DNA from: Marinobacter litoralis
GTDB lineage: Bacteria; Pseudomonadota; Gammaproteobacteria; Pseudomonadales; Oleiphilaceae
NCBI RefSeq assembly: GCF_003336705.1
Contig: NZ_QMDL01000003.1
Span: 682,211-746,210, forward strand
Direction of reading: 5' to 3'
Length of the DNA: 64,000 nt
Both the position numbers and the translations under genes were made by a program. Below the pieces are notes generated by a model that worked only from the letters and a program-made list of their open reading frames with translations, did no database searches and was not told the origin of the DNA. This document shows, in pieces, positions 9,340 through 17,944 of this stretch. The first letter of the stretch is position 1; the number at the start of each line of letters is the position of its first letter.

Positions 9340-9370
9340 AACCGAAGCAGGTAGTTTGCCTGCTTCGGTT
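9340..9370. terminator. Hairpin between convergent acnA and sensor kinase gene
   Basis: A perfect 12-bp stem (AACCGAAGCAGG with CCTGCTTCGGTT) around a short TAGTTTG-type loop lies between the acnA stop (9334) and the stop of the minus-strand kinase (9369). The T-tract is short on both sides, so it may act as a weak bidirectional terminator or 3'-end protecting hairpin. Confidence 0.65.
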
Positions 9371-11432
9371 ACTCGTTATCGGCCGGGCCCTGAATGGGCA
9401 TCGAAAGCCAGAACGTGGCACCGGCCCCTTCCTCCGACTCGTAGCCGGCATCTCCGCCCATGGCTTGCATGAGCTGTTTGGTGATCGCAAGGCCGAGACC
9501 TGTTCCTTCCTTTGCTCGGGCGGATGAAGCATCCGCTTGAGCAAATTTCTCGAAAATACGGTCTCGGAAACTTTCGGGAACGCCTGTCCCTTTGTCTGTA
9601 ACCTCGATTATTGCCTGATCGCCCATTTGGCGGACTTTGATCGTGACATTCTCGCGAGGAGGCGAAAACTTCACGGCATTGGAGAGCAAGTTCGCGACCG
9701 CCTGTTGAAGGCGTTGAGGATCAATATTAGCTTCAAGCCCCGCGGACGTTTCCTTTAGGTGCAATTGAACGTCTTTTTGGTTCGCGTAAGACTGTAGGTG
9801 TTCGATTGAGGTTGAGACGACGTCGGCGATGGGGTGCTGCTCCATAACCATCAACATGTTCCCGCTAACCAGCTTTTCAATGTCCAGCAGGTCATCGATG
9901 AGCGCGCGGAGCTGATCGGCGTTGCGGCGGGTGATGTTCAGCATTTGTCGGGTTTTTTCAGAAATGTCCCCGGTGACACCTCCAAGAATCAATCCTAACG
10001 ACCCCGCAATAGACGTGAGTGGCGTGCGCAGCTCGTGACTGACGGTCGATACGAACTGGTTTTTCATTTCTTCATTTTTCCGCCGTTCATCTATATCGAC
10101 GAGATAGCCGTGCCATAAGACACTGCCTTCGGGCAGTTTTTCCGGATTGGCTTTACCTTCAATCCAGCGCCAGTGGCCTTCCGGGGAAAGGACGCGATAT
10201 TGTGCCTCCCAAGGCTCGAGATTCTCAGCCGACTGTTTGATGGATTCGGTAACCAGAGGCAGGTCATCCGGGTGAATGCGCTCGAACGCGGCAGCTGCAT
10301 CCTCGAAAACGTCGTCAGCTGTCAGGCTGAAGATGTTCTGAATGCCTTCGCTGGTATAGGGGAAACTGCTGTGGTTATCGGGCCACAGCCGGTACTGGTA
10401 AAGCATGCCGGGAGCATTCGAAACCAGCTTATCGAGAGTTGCCGCTTGGTCTTGTTGCTGAATAAGGTCGGCAATCCAGCGGGCGAGCAAACTGACGAAG
10501 GTTTTTTCTGTTTCGGTAAAGCCTGGTAGCCGTGGCTCCGTTGACGAGAAATTCAGGGTGCCCACGGCATTGCCGTTAACCCATATGGGCGCGGCTAAAT
10601 AGCTCTCCAGCCCGAACATTTGGTAACAGGGAAGATCGAGATAGGGCGACGTTGCCATGTGATCGATAGCCAGTACATCGGGCTGATTCATTAAAATGGC
10701 ACAGTAGGTCTGAGCCAAAGGCAGCGTCAAGCCGTTTTGCAGTGAGGGTGTTTGCCGTTCGTGATGCCAGAGTATGGTGTAAGCCTCGCCTTCGATTTTA
10801 CTGACAATGGCGGTGTCAATATTCAGATACTGGCAGGCGATGGCCAAAGCCCGTTCAATGCGATGATCGATTTTGCCGCTTGTATCCAAAGCGATGTCAT
10901 TGAGAATATTGAGAGCCCGGGTCCGGTCGGTGTAGTAACTGTTGAGTTCCTGATACCGGAATTCACGCTCGATGATATCCGCGAAGTCTCGCAACGCTAG
11001 CTGGTCCTGTTCGGAAAAAGTCCGTGGCGAGCGGTCAATGAGGCACAAGGTGCCCAGTCGGTATCCTTCAAGATCCGTCAAGGGTGCCCCTGCGTAGAAG
11101 CGTATGTCGGGCGGGCCCGTGACCAAAGGGTTGTCAGAGAAGCGTTCATCGGTAAGAGCGTCTTCCACGACAAAAAGGTTGCTGCCGAGGATGGCATGGC
11201 CACAAAAAGATATGTCCCTTCCGGTTTCTCTGACATCCAGGCCAAGGCAAGACTTGAACCATTGTCGGTCTGAATCAATCAGAGAAACCAAGCATATCGG
11301 CACATCGAATAGCTTTGCAGCAAGGCGGGTAACCCGATCAAATCGCTCCTCCGGCGGCGTGTCCAGTAAATGGGTCGCTTGAAGTGCCGCAAGCCGGCTG
11401 GCTTCGTTAGACGGGAGGTCAGGCGTTTTCAT
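9369..11432 (-). CDS. GAF-GAF-PAS sensor histidine kinase
   Basis: A 687-residue soluble histidine kinase. In order: a GAF domain (about residues 20-160), a second GAF domain (about 170-325), a PAS_3/PAC domain (about 345-445), a HisKA dimerisation domain with the phospho-acceptor histidine in VSHELRTPLTSI, and an HATPase_c domain with the N box (ANLLSNAVKFSPP), a G1 box (TDKGTGVP) and a G2 box (AKEGTGLGLAI). The ATG at 11432 is chosen because AAGGA lies 7 bases upstream and the family begins here. It overlaps the end of the upstream kinase gene by 14 bases, so both are one transcript. No receiver is attached; partners are probably the divergent receiver genes from 13302. Confidence 0.9.
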   Translation of the reverse strand: MKTPDLPSNEASRLAALQATHLLDTPPEERFDRVTRLAAKLFDVPICLVSLIDSDRQWFKSCLGLDVRETGRDISFCGHAILGSNLFVVEDALTDERFSDNPLVTGPPDIRFYAGAPLTDLEGYRLGTLCLIDRSPRTFSEQDQLALRDFADIIEREFRYQELNSYYTDRTRALNILNDIALDTSGKIDHRIERALAIACQYLNIDTAIVSKIEGEAYTILWHHERQTPSLQNGLTLPLAQTYCAILMNQPDVLAIDHMATSPYLDLPCYQMFGLESYLAAPIWVNGNAVGTLNFSSTEPRLPGFTETEKTFVSLLARWIADLIQQQDQAATLDKLVSNAPGMLYQYRLWPDNHSSFPYTSEGIQNIFSLTADDVFEDAAAAFERIHPDDLPLVTESIKQSAENLEPWEAQYRVLSPEGHWRWIEGKANPEKLPEGSVLWHGYLVDIDERRKNEEMKNQFVSTVSHELRTPLTSIAGSLGLILGGVTGDISEKTRQMLNITRRNADQLRALIDDLLDIEKLVSGNMLMVMEQHPIADVVSTSIEHLQSYANQKDVQLHLKETSAGLEANIDPQRLQQAVANLLSNAVKFSPPRENVTIKVRQMGDQAIIEVTDKGTGVPESFRDRIFEKFAQADASSARAKEGTGLGLAITKQLMQAMGGDAGYESEEGAGATFWLSMPIQGPADNE

Positions 11433-13203
11433 GATGGCTTCCTTGCAGGCTGGATGATTGTGGTAGCTCAAGCCAAAAGTGGGCTCCGTTGTCATAAAAG
11501 TAGCCCGCTTTGCCGCCCATGAGCTCGGCCAGTTCTTTACAGATCGCCAGCCCCAACCCGGTACCGGATTTCGCCCGAGAGGATCCGACTTCTGCCTGCG
11601 CAAATCTCTGAAACAAGTTCGGTATAAAATGTTCGGGAACACCGTCACCCTGGTCGCTAACGGTGATGCGAATATAGCCCGACTGGGTGGCTTCAGCCTG
11701 TATCGTAATCAACCCGTTTTGGGGTGAATACTTGATGGCGTTACTGATGAAATTATTGAGGATTTGCCGCAATCGTTCAGGATCCGCACAGGCAGCAAGG
11801 CTTTCCGAGTGTTTATTGGCCAGACGAACGCCGTAATGGTTTGCCATGGTTTGGTTGCCTTCGCAGGCTTTATCAATCGCATCATCTAGCTGGATGGCTG
11901 TGGTGTTAATTTGCAGTTTTCCCGAAACAGCTTTGTCAAAGTCCAGCAGATCAGTTATCAGTGCTTGTAAGTGTTCGCCGTTGCGAAGGGCTACTTTGAT
12001 CAAGGCGCTGGCTTTGTCCGGCAGTTGACCGGTTGCTCCGGAATCCAATAACTTCAAAGACCCGTTGATCGAGGTGAGGGGGGTACGAAGTTCATGGCTG
12101 ACGTTGGAAACGAACTGGCTTTTGAGAGTGTCTAAAGCTTCCCTCTCGTCCATCAAGGCGTTGAAGGCATGGGCCAGGTTCCGGGTTTCGGTTGTGCCGG
12201 TGACACTTAGCCGGGTGTTGAGCGCGTTGCCGGTGATCATGCCATAGATTTTTTCTGACATGCTGCTGAGACTATGGGTTGCGGCCCGGGTCAGCAGATA
12301 CGCGAAAAACAGCAACGGCACCATGACAGCGACACTGGCCCAAAGGAAGTTGTTAAACCAAGCTCTGGCGGGTTGGGTCACTTGCGCATAGGGGGCCGCG
12401 CTGAGAATCAGCCAGCCAAGCCGGTCGAGGTGATGGGTAGCGTACACCCAGCGTTCTCCGGATAGGTCGGTAACAACCCCGGCGTTGACTCCGGATAAAG
12501 CCGAATCAACCAGTATGTCTGTGCCCGGCGCGGGTAAGTCAGGGGCTGGGGCTCCCGGTTGCAGTGCATCCACCTGGATGAAGTGTCCGGTATCGAGCAC
12601 TTTCAGCAATGTGCCGGGTTCGGGGTCGAGATCATCAGGCAGGATGCCCTGTTGAGTCAGGTTGATTGTGCCACCCGCTAGCCCTAACAAATCGCCGGCG
12701 TCGCTGTGTATCGGTGCCAGAAACGAGAGCAAGGGTAATCCGGTTCGTCTACCAATGATCGGACGACTGACGATGGGCGTGTTCGAGGTCATGGCGCGTT
12801 TAAAGTGGGGGCGATCTGCATAGGCGGTTCCGATCCGGTTTGGTACGTGGCGGTTTTCCGCAATCGCTACGCCGTTGGTGTCAAAAATGAGTAGATCGCC
12901 CTGGAACAGCTTTTCCAACCCGGGCTGTCGCCCCATCGCGAACTTGAGTTGATCCATCGGAAGCAAGTTTTCGCCATCGGTCAGAATGCTGGCAAAAGCG
13001 CCCAGGGAATTCAGCCTGATGGAAAGTTCTTCATTGACACGGCTGGCCATTGAATGGGCCTGAAGCACTTGTCTTTCGCTCAGAACCTCTTCGAAATCGT
13101 GCAGTAATCGCCCGTACGCCACAAACAAAATCAGGACAACACTGAAAATGATGCTCAGGCTGGTAATCAGGACAACACGGGTGCCAAGGTTTAGTGTTTT
13201 CAA
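11419..13203 (-). CDS. Membrane sensor histidine kinase with periplasmic Cache-like domain
   Basis: A 594-residue kinase with an N-terminal membrane helix (about residues 9-31), a periplasmic sensor of about 250 residues that resembles a Cache domain (GLEKLFQGDLLIFDTNGVAI, ADRPHFKRAM), a second helix (about 285-307), a HAMP-like linker, HisKA (VSNVSHELRTPLTSINGSLK) and HATPase_c (NNFISNAIKYSP; SDQGDGVP; SGTGLGLAICK). The start is TTG at 13203 with AAGAG 6 bases before it. It is the first gene of a two-kinase transcript and is divergent, over 98 bases, from the Hpt/GGDEF gene at 13302, so a shared regulatory region controls both arms. The sensed ligand is unknown. Confidence 0.9.
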   Translation of the reverse strand: MKTLNLGTRVVLITSLSIIFSVVLILFVAYGRLLHDFEEVLSERQVLQAHSMASRVNEELSIRLNSLGAFASILTDGENLLPMDQLKFAMGRQPGLEKLFQGDLLIFDTNGVAIAENRHVPNRIGTAYADRPHFKRAMTSNTPIVSRPIIGRRTGLPLLSFLAPIHSDAGDLLGLAGGTINLTQQGILPDDLDPEPGTLLKVLDTGHFIQVDALQPGAPAPDLPAPGTDILVDSALSGVNAGVVTDLSGERWVYATHHLDRLGWLILSAAPYAQVTQPARAWFNNFLWASVAVMVPLLFFAYLLTRAATHSLSSMSEKIYGMITGNALNTRLSVTGTTETRNLAHAFNALMDEREALDTLKSQFVSNVSHELRTPLTSINGSLKLLDSGATGQLPDKASALIKVALRNGEHLQALITDLLDFDKAVSGKLQINTTAIQLDDAIDKACEGNQTMANHYGVRLANKHSESLAACADPERLRQILNNFISNAIKYSPQNGLITIQAEATQSGYIRITVSDQGDGVPEHFIPNLFQRFAQAEVGSSRAKSGTGLGLAICKELAELMGGKAGYFYDNGAHFWLELPQSSSLQGSHHENA

Positions 13204-13301
13204 GGAAGACTCTTATCGTTGTGGTCGTAATGATGAAAACATGCTTACATAAGGTCAGGATAGTGGATTTCTTCTGCTGAATGAACTGGTGAGGAAATGC
13301 T

Positions 13302-15017
13302 TTGACCACCGAAGCCCATGATCAACTTCAGAAACGCCTGAAACTGTTGCAGGATCGTTTTGTCGAACGTGCCCAGAGTGACGTAGAAACGTTAGGCCGT
13401 TTTGCCCGGCAGATCGAGCAACAACAGTTAAGCCGTCTGGGCTTGGTGGAGTGCTACCAGCTGTTGCATCGCATGGCAGGGTCTGCGGGGACTTTCGGGC
13501 TTCCGAAGCTCGGTGCAGCGGCGCGCTCGATCGAAAACCAGCTCAAGCCGGTCGTTGAAGCAAGGGATAGGCAAACGGATAGCCCGGACGATCCAATAGC
13601 TTTACCCGCTGACTTGGCTATGCAGATTCATGAACTGACAGAGTTGGTTCAAAAGAGCGACGTTCAAACAAAGCCTGAAACGGCTGATGAGCACTCCCAT
13701 CAAGTGGAAGATGCCTATGAAGGCTCTCACGGAATGCAAGTGCAGGTCATGGCTCTGGCGCATGATACAGGCTATTTGTCGGGTTTGATGGCTGACTTGC
13801 AAGGGTATGGTTTTGCCTGTGATCTGGTGTCATTGAGCGAATCCCGAGCGGCAATTGAAAACCTTAAGCAGCGCTCGGGTGCCACCATTCTGTTGTGTCA
13901 GGATTCTGATCTGGCGGATGTGCTCCGCTTTCGCACAGACCACATCGAAAAGAACGAACACCGCCGATTTCCAGTAGTCGGTATCGGTCGCCAAAACACC
14001 TTTGAAAGTCTTTATCGTGTTGCCGAGCAGGGTGCGACAGCGTATTTCAGTGAACCTCTGGATATGCCCGCATTGGCGGAACGAATTGAATCGCTGGCGC
14101 TGGAGCGCGGGTCCCGCCCCCAAGGGCGAGTGTTGATTGTGGATGATGATAAGGAACTGGGCGAGCGTTATTGTCTGGTGTTGAACAACGCCGGAATGAA
14201 AACCAAGCTGGTTTCCGACCCGACAAAGATGATGTCTGCCTTGTCGGCGTTTGAACCGGATATTGTATTGATGGATGTCCAGCTGCGGGCTCATTCAGGG
14301 GTGACCCTGGCCCGGATGATACGGTACGAGCCCCGTTGGCTCGGGTTGCCCATTGTGTATTTGTCGTCCGAAGACAACCCGGAAGTCCAGCTGGATGCAC
14401 TGGCCAAGGGGGCCGACGAATTTCTGGTAAAGCCGGTTACTGATGAGTATCTGGTTCGCTCTGTTCGTATTCGCTGCTACCGGGCGCGCCAATTGTCCGA
14501 TTTAATGAACCGAGACAGTCTGACCGGTTTACTCAAGCATTCGTTAATCAAGCAGGAAGTGGAGCGCGAATTGGCCCGTTGCCGCCGTTCCGGCCAGTTT
14601 TCTTGTGTTGTGATGCTGGATCTCGATCACTTTAAAAAGGTGAATGACACTTGGGGGCATGGGCAGGGCGATATCGTCATTCGAACGCTTGCGCATCTGT
14701 TGCGTAACCGTCTCAGAGAGTCCGATACCATCGGGCGTTATGGCGGTGAAGAGTTTTTGGTGGTGCTATCCGATTGCCCGATCGAGCAAGCCGAGGAGTT
14801 AATCGATGATATCCGGGCCCGATTCTCGGAATTGGTGTTCACCTCAGGCGATGACAGTTTTCAGGTGACCATGAGCGCGGGTATTGCCGCGATTAACGAT
14901 TTCCCATTAGCTAGCGAGGCGATTGAGGCTGCAGACCAGGCGCTTTACGAGCGCAAGCAGGCAGGGCGGAATGGTGTAACCGTTTATCAACGCCAAGACA
15001 GAGATCAGGATGATTGA
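13302..15017 (+). CDS. Hpt - receiver - receiver - GGDEF protein
   Basis: A 571-residue phosphorelay/c-di-GMP protein. An N-terminal Hpt domain is shown by LLHRMAGSAGTFGLPKLG (phospho-accepting His about residue 52). The first receiver-like domain (about 143-265) is degenerate and lacks the usual acidic pocket. The second receiver (about 272-395) is intact: LIVDDDKE, phospho-accepting Asp in LMDVQLRAHSG, and lysine in LVKPV. The GGDEF domain (about 400-565) has YGGEEF and an I-site RESD, so cyclase activity is expected. The start is TTG at 13302 with GAGGAA about 7 bases upstream; the ATG just before it runs straight into a stop. It is divergent from the kinase pair and overlaps the next gene's ribosome site. 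Confidence 0.9.
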   Translation: MTTEAHDQLQKRLKLLQDRFVERAQSDVETLGRFARQIEQQQLSRLGLVECYQLLHRMAGSAGTFGLPKLGAAARSIENQLKPVVEARDRQTDSPDDPIALPADLAMQIHELTELVQKSDVQTKPETADEHSHQVEDAYEGSHGMQVQVMALAHDTGYLSGLMADLQGYGFACDLVSLSESRAAIENLKQRSGATILLCQDSDLADVLRFRTDHIEKNEHRRFPVVGIGRQNTFESLYRVAEQGATAYFSEPLDMPALAERIESLALERGSRPQGRVLIVDDDKELGERYCLVLNNAGMKTKLVSDPTKMMSALSAFEPDIVLMDVQLRAHSGVTLARMIRYEPRWLGLPIVYLSSEDNPEVQLDALAKGADEFLVKPVTDEYLVRSVRIRCYRARQLSDLMNRDSLTGLLKHSLIKQEVERELARCRRSGQFSCVVMLDLDHFKKVNDTWGHGQGDIVIRTLAHLLRNRLRESDTIGRYGGEEFLVVLSDCPIEQAEELIDDIRARFSELVFTSGDDSFQVTMSAGIAAINDFPLASEAIEAADQALYERKQAGRNGVTVYQRQDRDQDD

Positions 15018-15028
15018 GGAGTAGACCA

Positions 15029-16177
15029 TTGAAGGCCTTGGTACTGGAAGACGATGAGCTTGTGGGTGAGTTGGTTGAGTCGATTGTCGCTGGCCTGAGC
15101 GGGGTGCAACAAGTCACATTGGCCAGGTCGCTGACAGAGGCCAAGAGGTATCTGGCAGAAGACACCTATGGGCTGTACCTGGTGGACTGGGAGTTGCCAG
15201 ACGGGTCTGGTCTGGAGCTGGTGAAGCTGATACGACGATCCGATTCGGTGGTTCCGGTGGTTGTTGTATCCGGGCGCTCGGACCGAGAGTCCGTGATCAA
15301 AGCCGCGCATTATGGCATCAGTGGGTATATCACCAAACCGCTGGATATCGAGCTATTGCATCAACGGTTGACGGATCTCATCCCGTCGCAAGGTGTTGAG
15401 AGTGCCTCCGTGCATGAGTTCATGGCCAAGTCTTCGAATTCGGTGGTTCAATTGCCGACCGAAGTTGACCCGGGCGAGATCATCGAGCTGATCGGCCGTG
15501 CCGATACCCTATCTGCGTCTGAACTGGCGGAGCGCTGGCGTGAGCAGATTGGTTTGACGGCCCGCATTCTGGATGTGGCCAACAGCAGTTCATTCAGACG
15601 GACAGGTCAGCCGGTTGAGTCACTGAGAGTTGCGATCGGGAGTATCGGCGTTTCCATGGCTCTGAACCAGGCTTTGGCATTGGCGCTGGATGTGACGGCG
15701 AAGCTGACGCGACCTGAGCTGAAAACGGTCGCAGACCAGTATCAGGAGATTTCGCTTCGGGTCGCCCGGGAAGCGAATCAAATTGCCCTTCGCATCGGTA
15801 AAGCCTCTACGATGTATCGAAGTGCCGGGGTACTGAGTCGGTTGGGTGAAATGGCGGTACTCAAGGTGCTGAATCAGTTTGATGCCGCTGGCGGAACCCT
15901 CGCCGAGGCTGAGATCGAACAATGTGTAGCGCGCTGGTCTGAGGAATACGGCAACCGTTTGAAAGTGCATTGGAAATTTCCGTTAGGGTTGAGGGAGCTG
16001 ATCGGGGCGGTACATTTTTTATCGCCCGACAACCACCGGGAAGGGCCGATCATTATGCGGGCTGCCGCGTTGATTGCTGAAAATCGTCAAGGCGAGAATG
16101 AGTGCCAGCGCTTGCTGCGCCAACTCGGTTTGAATGCAACGGAGCTTGCCAAGGAGGCGCCGAGTGATGCGGTATGA
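15029..16177 (+). CDS. Response regulator with HDOD output domain
   Basis: A 382-residue two-domain protein. The receiver (about residues 1-120) has the acidic pair in LVLEDDE, the phospho-accepting aspartate in LVDWELPDGSG and the lysine in ITKPLD. The rest (about 145-370) is an HDOD domain, a catalytically inactive HD relative used for signalling (GLTARILDVANSSSFRR; ALALALDVTAKL). The start is TTG at 15029 because GAGGAG sits 7 bases upstream; the upstream gene's stop (15017) falls in that ribosome site, so the two are coupled. HDOD regulators often connect kinases with c-di-GMP control of motility or biofilm; the output here is unknown. Confidence 0.87.
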   Translation: MKALVLEDDELVGELVESIVAGLSGVQQVTLARSLTEAKRYLAEDTYGLYLVDWELPDGSGLELVKLIRRSDSVVPVVVVSGRSDRESVIKAAHYGISGYITKPLDIELLHQRLTDLIPSQGVESASVHEFMAKSSNSVVQLPTEVDPGEIIELIGRADTLSASELAERWREQIGLTARILDVANSSSFRRTGQPVESLRVAIGSIGVSMALNQALALALDVTAKLTRPELKTVADQYQEISLRVAREANQIALRIGKASTMYRSAGVLSRLGEMAVLKVLNQFDAAGGTLAEAEIEQCVARWSEEYGNRLKVHWKFPLGLRELIGAVHFLSPDNHREGPIIMRAAALIAENRQGENECQRLLRQLGLNATELAKEAPSDAV

Positions 16178-16562
16178 GGGAAACGATTTGAATAAAGTGT
16201 TATACGTGGAAGATGATGCCGACATTCGGGCTATCGCGGAGTTAGCGTTGCAGGACGTTGGAGGTTTTTCCGCCAAGCTTTGTAGTTCGGGTGCGGAAGC
16301 GGTTGAAGTTGCACCGGATTTTCAGCCGGATTTGATCCTTCTGGATGTGATGATGCCGGAGATGGATGGCCCCGAGACTCTGAAGGCATTGCGCAAGCTT
16401 GAGGCGACTCAAACGACACCGGTTATTTTTATGACCGCCCGGATTCAGCGTACGGAAATTGAAGAGTATCTGTCGCTGGGGGCGCTAGGGGTAATACCGA
16501 AACCGTTTGATCCGATGACGTTGGCGGATGAAATTCGCCGAATATACCAAGAGCTTGCCTGA
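16167..16562 (+). CDS. Single-domain response regulator (CheY-like)
   Basis: A 131-residue receiver with nothing attached. It has the acidic pair in LYVEDDADI, the phospho-accepting aspartate in LLDVMMPEMDG, the T/S in FMTARI and the lysine in IPKPFDP. The ATG at 16167 is preferred because AAGGAGG lies 9 bases upstream inside the preceding gene, which it overlaps by 11 bases; a TTG at 16188 (just before the first strand) is an alternative. As the last gene of the signalling transcript it likely shuttles phosphate between the two kinases and the Hpt domain of the first gene. That wiring is inference. Confidence 0.87.
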   Translation: MRYEGNDLNKVLYVEDDADIRAIAELALQDVGGFSAKLCSSGAEAVEVAPDFQPDLILLDVMMPEMDGPETLKALRKLEATQTTPVIFMTARIQRTEIEEYLSLGALGVIPKPFDPMTLADEIRRIYQELA

Positions 16563-16654
16563 GCCTTGTTTGGATCATCGTCGCAGGTGCGAAAAACTGT
16601 ATTTTGAGATAGGCTGTTCGCCTCCAAATACGCGCACGATTTAACGAGGATTGC

Positions 16655-16966
16655 ATGTCATCGCCGGACGAATTGAAAGCCAAGCTCAATCTGGAAACTT
16701 CTCGGATTCATTGGCATGAACTACAGACGTATTACGCCCGGGGCCACGTTGTGCGTGTAGAGCCAGAGCTGGATCTTCTCGAGGTAGCGGCCCAGCTGAC
16801 GGCCGATAACAAGGCGCAGTTCGAACAGTGGCTGGCCAGTGAGTCGGTAGGCGATGTGTCACCGGATCTTGCCCGCACTTGGTATGAAAAGAACAGCGAG
16901 CTATGGGCTGTTGTGGTTGCGCCTTGGGTGTTGGTGCAGGACCGCTCTGCGAACAAACTCCACTAA
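16655..16966 (+). CDS. DUF2288 family protein
   Basis: A 103-residue soluble protein of the DUF2288 family, whose function is not known. The typical opening (LKAKLNLETSRIHWHELQ) and the tryptophan-rich ending (ELWAVVVAPWVLVQ) are both present. GAGGA lies 7 bases before the ATG. It sits 93 bases after the lone receiver and 70 bases before a LysO-type exporter gene in the same direction; no functional link is evident. Confidence 0.85.
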   Translation: MSSPDELKAKLNLETSRIHWHELQTYYARGHVVRVEPELDLLEVAAQLTADNKAQFEQWLASESVGDVSPDLARTWYEKNSELWAVVVAPWVLVQDRSANKLH

Positions 16967-17035
16967 GTCTTTTTCTTCGACGGCAGGCGTTCGTCTGCCC
17001 GCTCTCTCTTTGATACCTGTTGTTCAGAGGCTGTT

Positions 17036-17944
17036 ATGCTGACCGGCGCTTTGCTGATTCTGGCTCCGTTGTTTTTGGGCTTTGCGTTTACTCTTTCGAA
17101 TCGCCGGCTGATGACGGTGATTCACTACCTGGTTGAAGGCTTGGTGTACTTCATTTTGGTCTTGCTGGGTCTCGGTTTGGGCCAAATGGAGGGCTTGCTC
17201 TCGCATTTGGGTACGATGGCCTATCAGGTATCGGGCTTGGTGATGGCCATGTTGGTGGCGAACCTGGCAGCGCTTTGGCTATTTCATTACTTTTTGCCGT
17301 TGGACATCGGGCCCACGGACGAAAGTGCAAAGCCGAGTTATCGAAGGCTGTTTATGGCCGGCTTGAAACCGTTGCTGGCGGTGGTTGTAGGGGGCTTTCT
17401 GGGCTACCTCTGGTTTTCCGGGCTGCCGATGGTTGAAGATGTGGCCACTTGGGCGTTGATGCTGCTGTTGTTCTTGATTGGTCTTCAGCTTCGTAATGCT
17501 GGTTTGTCGTTGCGCAAGCTGTTGATGAACCGTCAAGGCTTGGGCATAGCGTTGACGATGGGGGTGAGCTCGTTGTTTGCCGGGCTGGCCCTCACGCCTT
17601 GGTTAGATGTTTCCTGGAACCAGGCGCTGGCGATTGCTTCAGGGTTTGGTTGGTACTCTTTGTCCGGCATCATGATCGGTGATGCCATGGGGCCCGCGTG
17701 GGGCGGTGTTGCTTTTTTGAACGATGTTCTACGCGAAATCATTGCTCTGGCGCTCATCCCCGTAGTGATTAGCGCTCGCCCGGCCATGGCGATCGGATAC
17801 GGAGGCGCAACGTCTATGGACTTTACCCTGCCGGTGATTCGCAGCAGCGGTGGTTTGGCGTGTGTGCCGGTTGCCATTGCTTCGGGCTTTTTGCTGTCGT
17901 TCCTGTCGCCCGTGCTGATGGGGGTGTTTTTATCTCTGGGTTAG
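17036..17944 (+). CDS. lysO: LysO family lysine/amino-acid exporter
   Basis: A 302-residue inner-membrane protein with about eight helices belonging to the LysO (YbjE, formerly DUF340) family, which in E. coli exports lysine and its toxic analogue thialysine. Family marks seen are the SGFGWYSLSGIMI segment (about residues 202-214) and the FLNDVLREIIAL block (about 225-236). GAGG lies 5 bases before the ATG. The gene's last four bases (TTAG) are shared with the stop of the convergent HD-GYP gene. The substrate is inferred from family membership only. Confidence 0.88.
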   Translation: MLTGALLILAPLFLGFAFTLSNRRLMTVIHYLVEGLVYFILVLLGLGLGQMEGLLSHLGTMAYQVSGLVMAMLVANLAALWLFHYFLPLDIGPTDESAKPSYRRLFMAGLKPLLAVVVGGFLGYLWFSGLPMVEDVATWALMLLLFLIGLQLRNAGLSLRKLLMNRQGLGIALTMGVSSLFAGLALTPWLDVSWNQALAIASGFGWYSLSGIMIGDAMGPAWGGVAFLNDVLREIIALALIPVVISARPAMAIGYGGATSMDFTLPVIRSSGGLACVPVAIASGFLLSFLSPVLMGVFLSLG

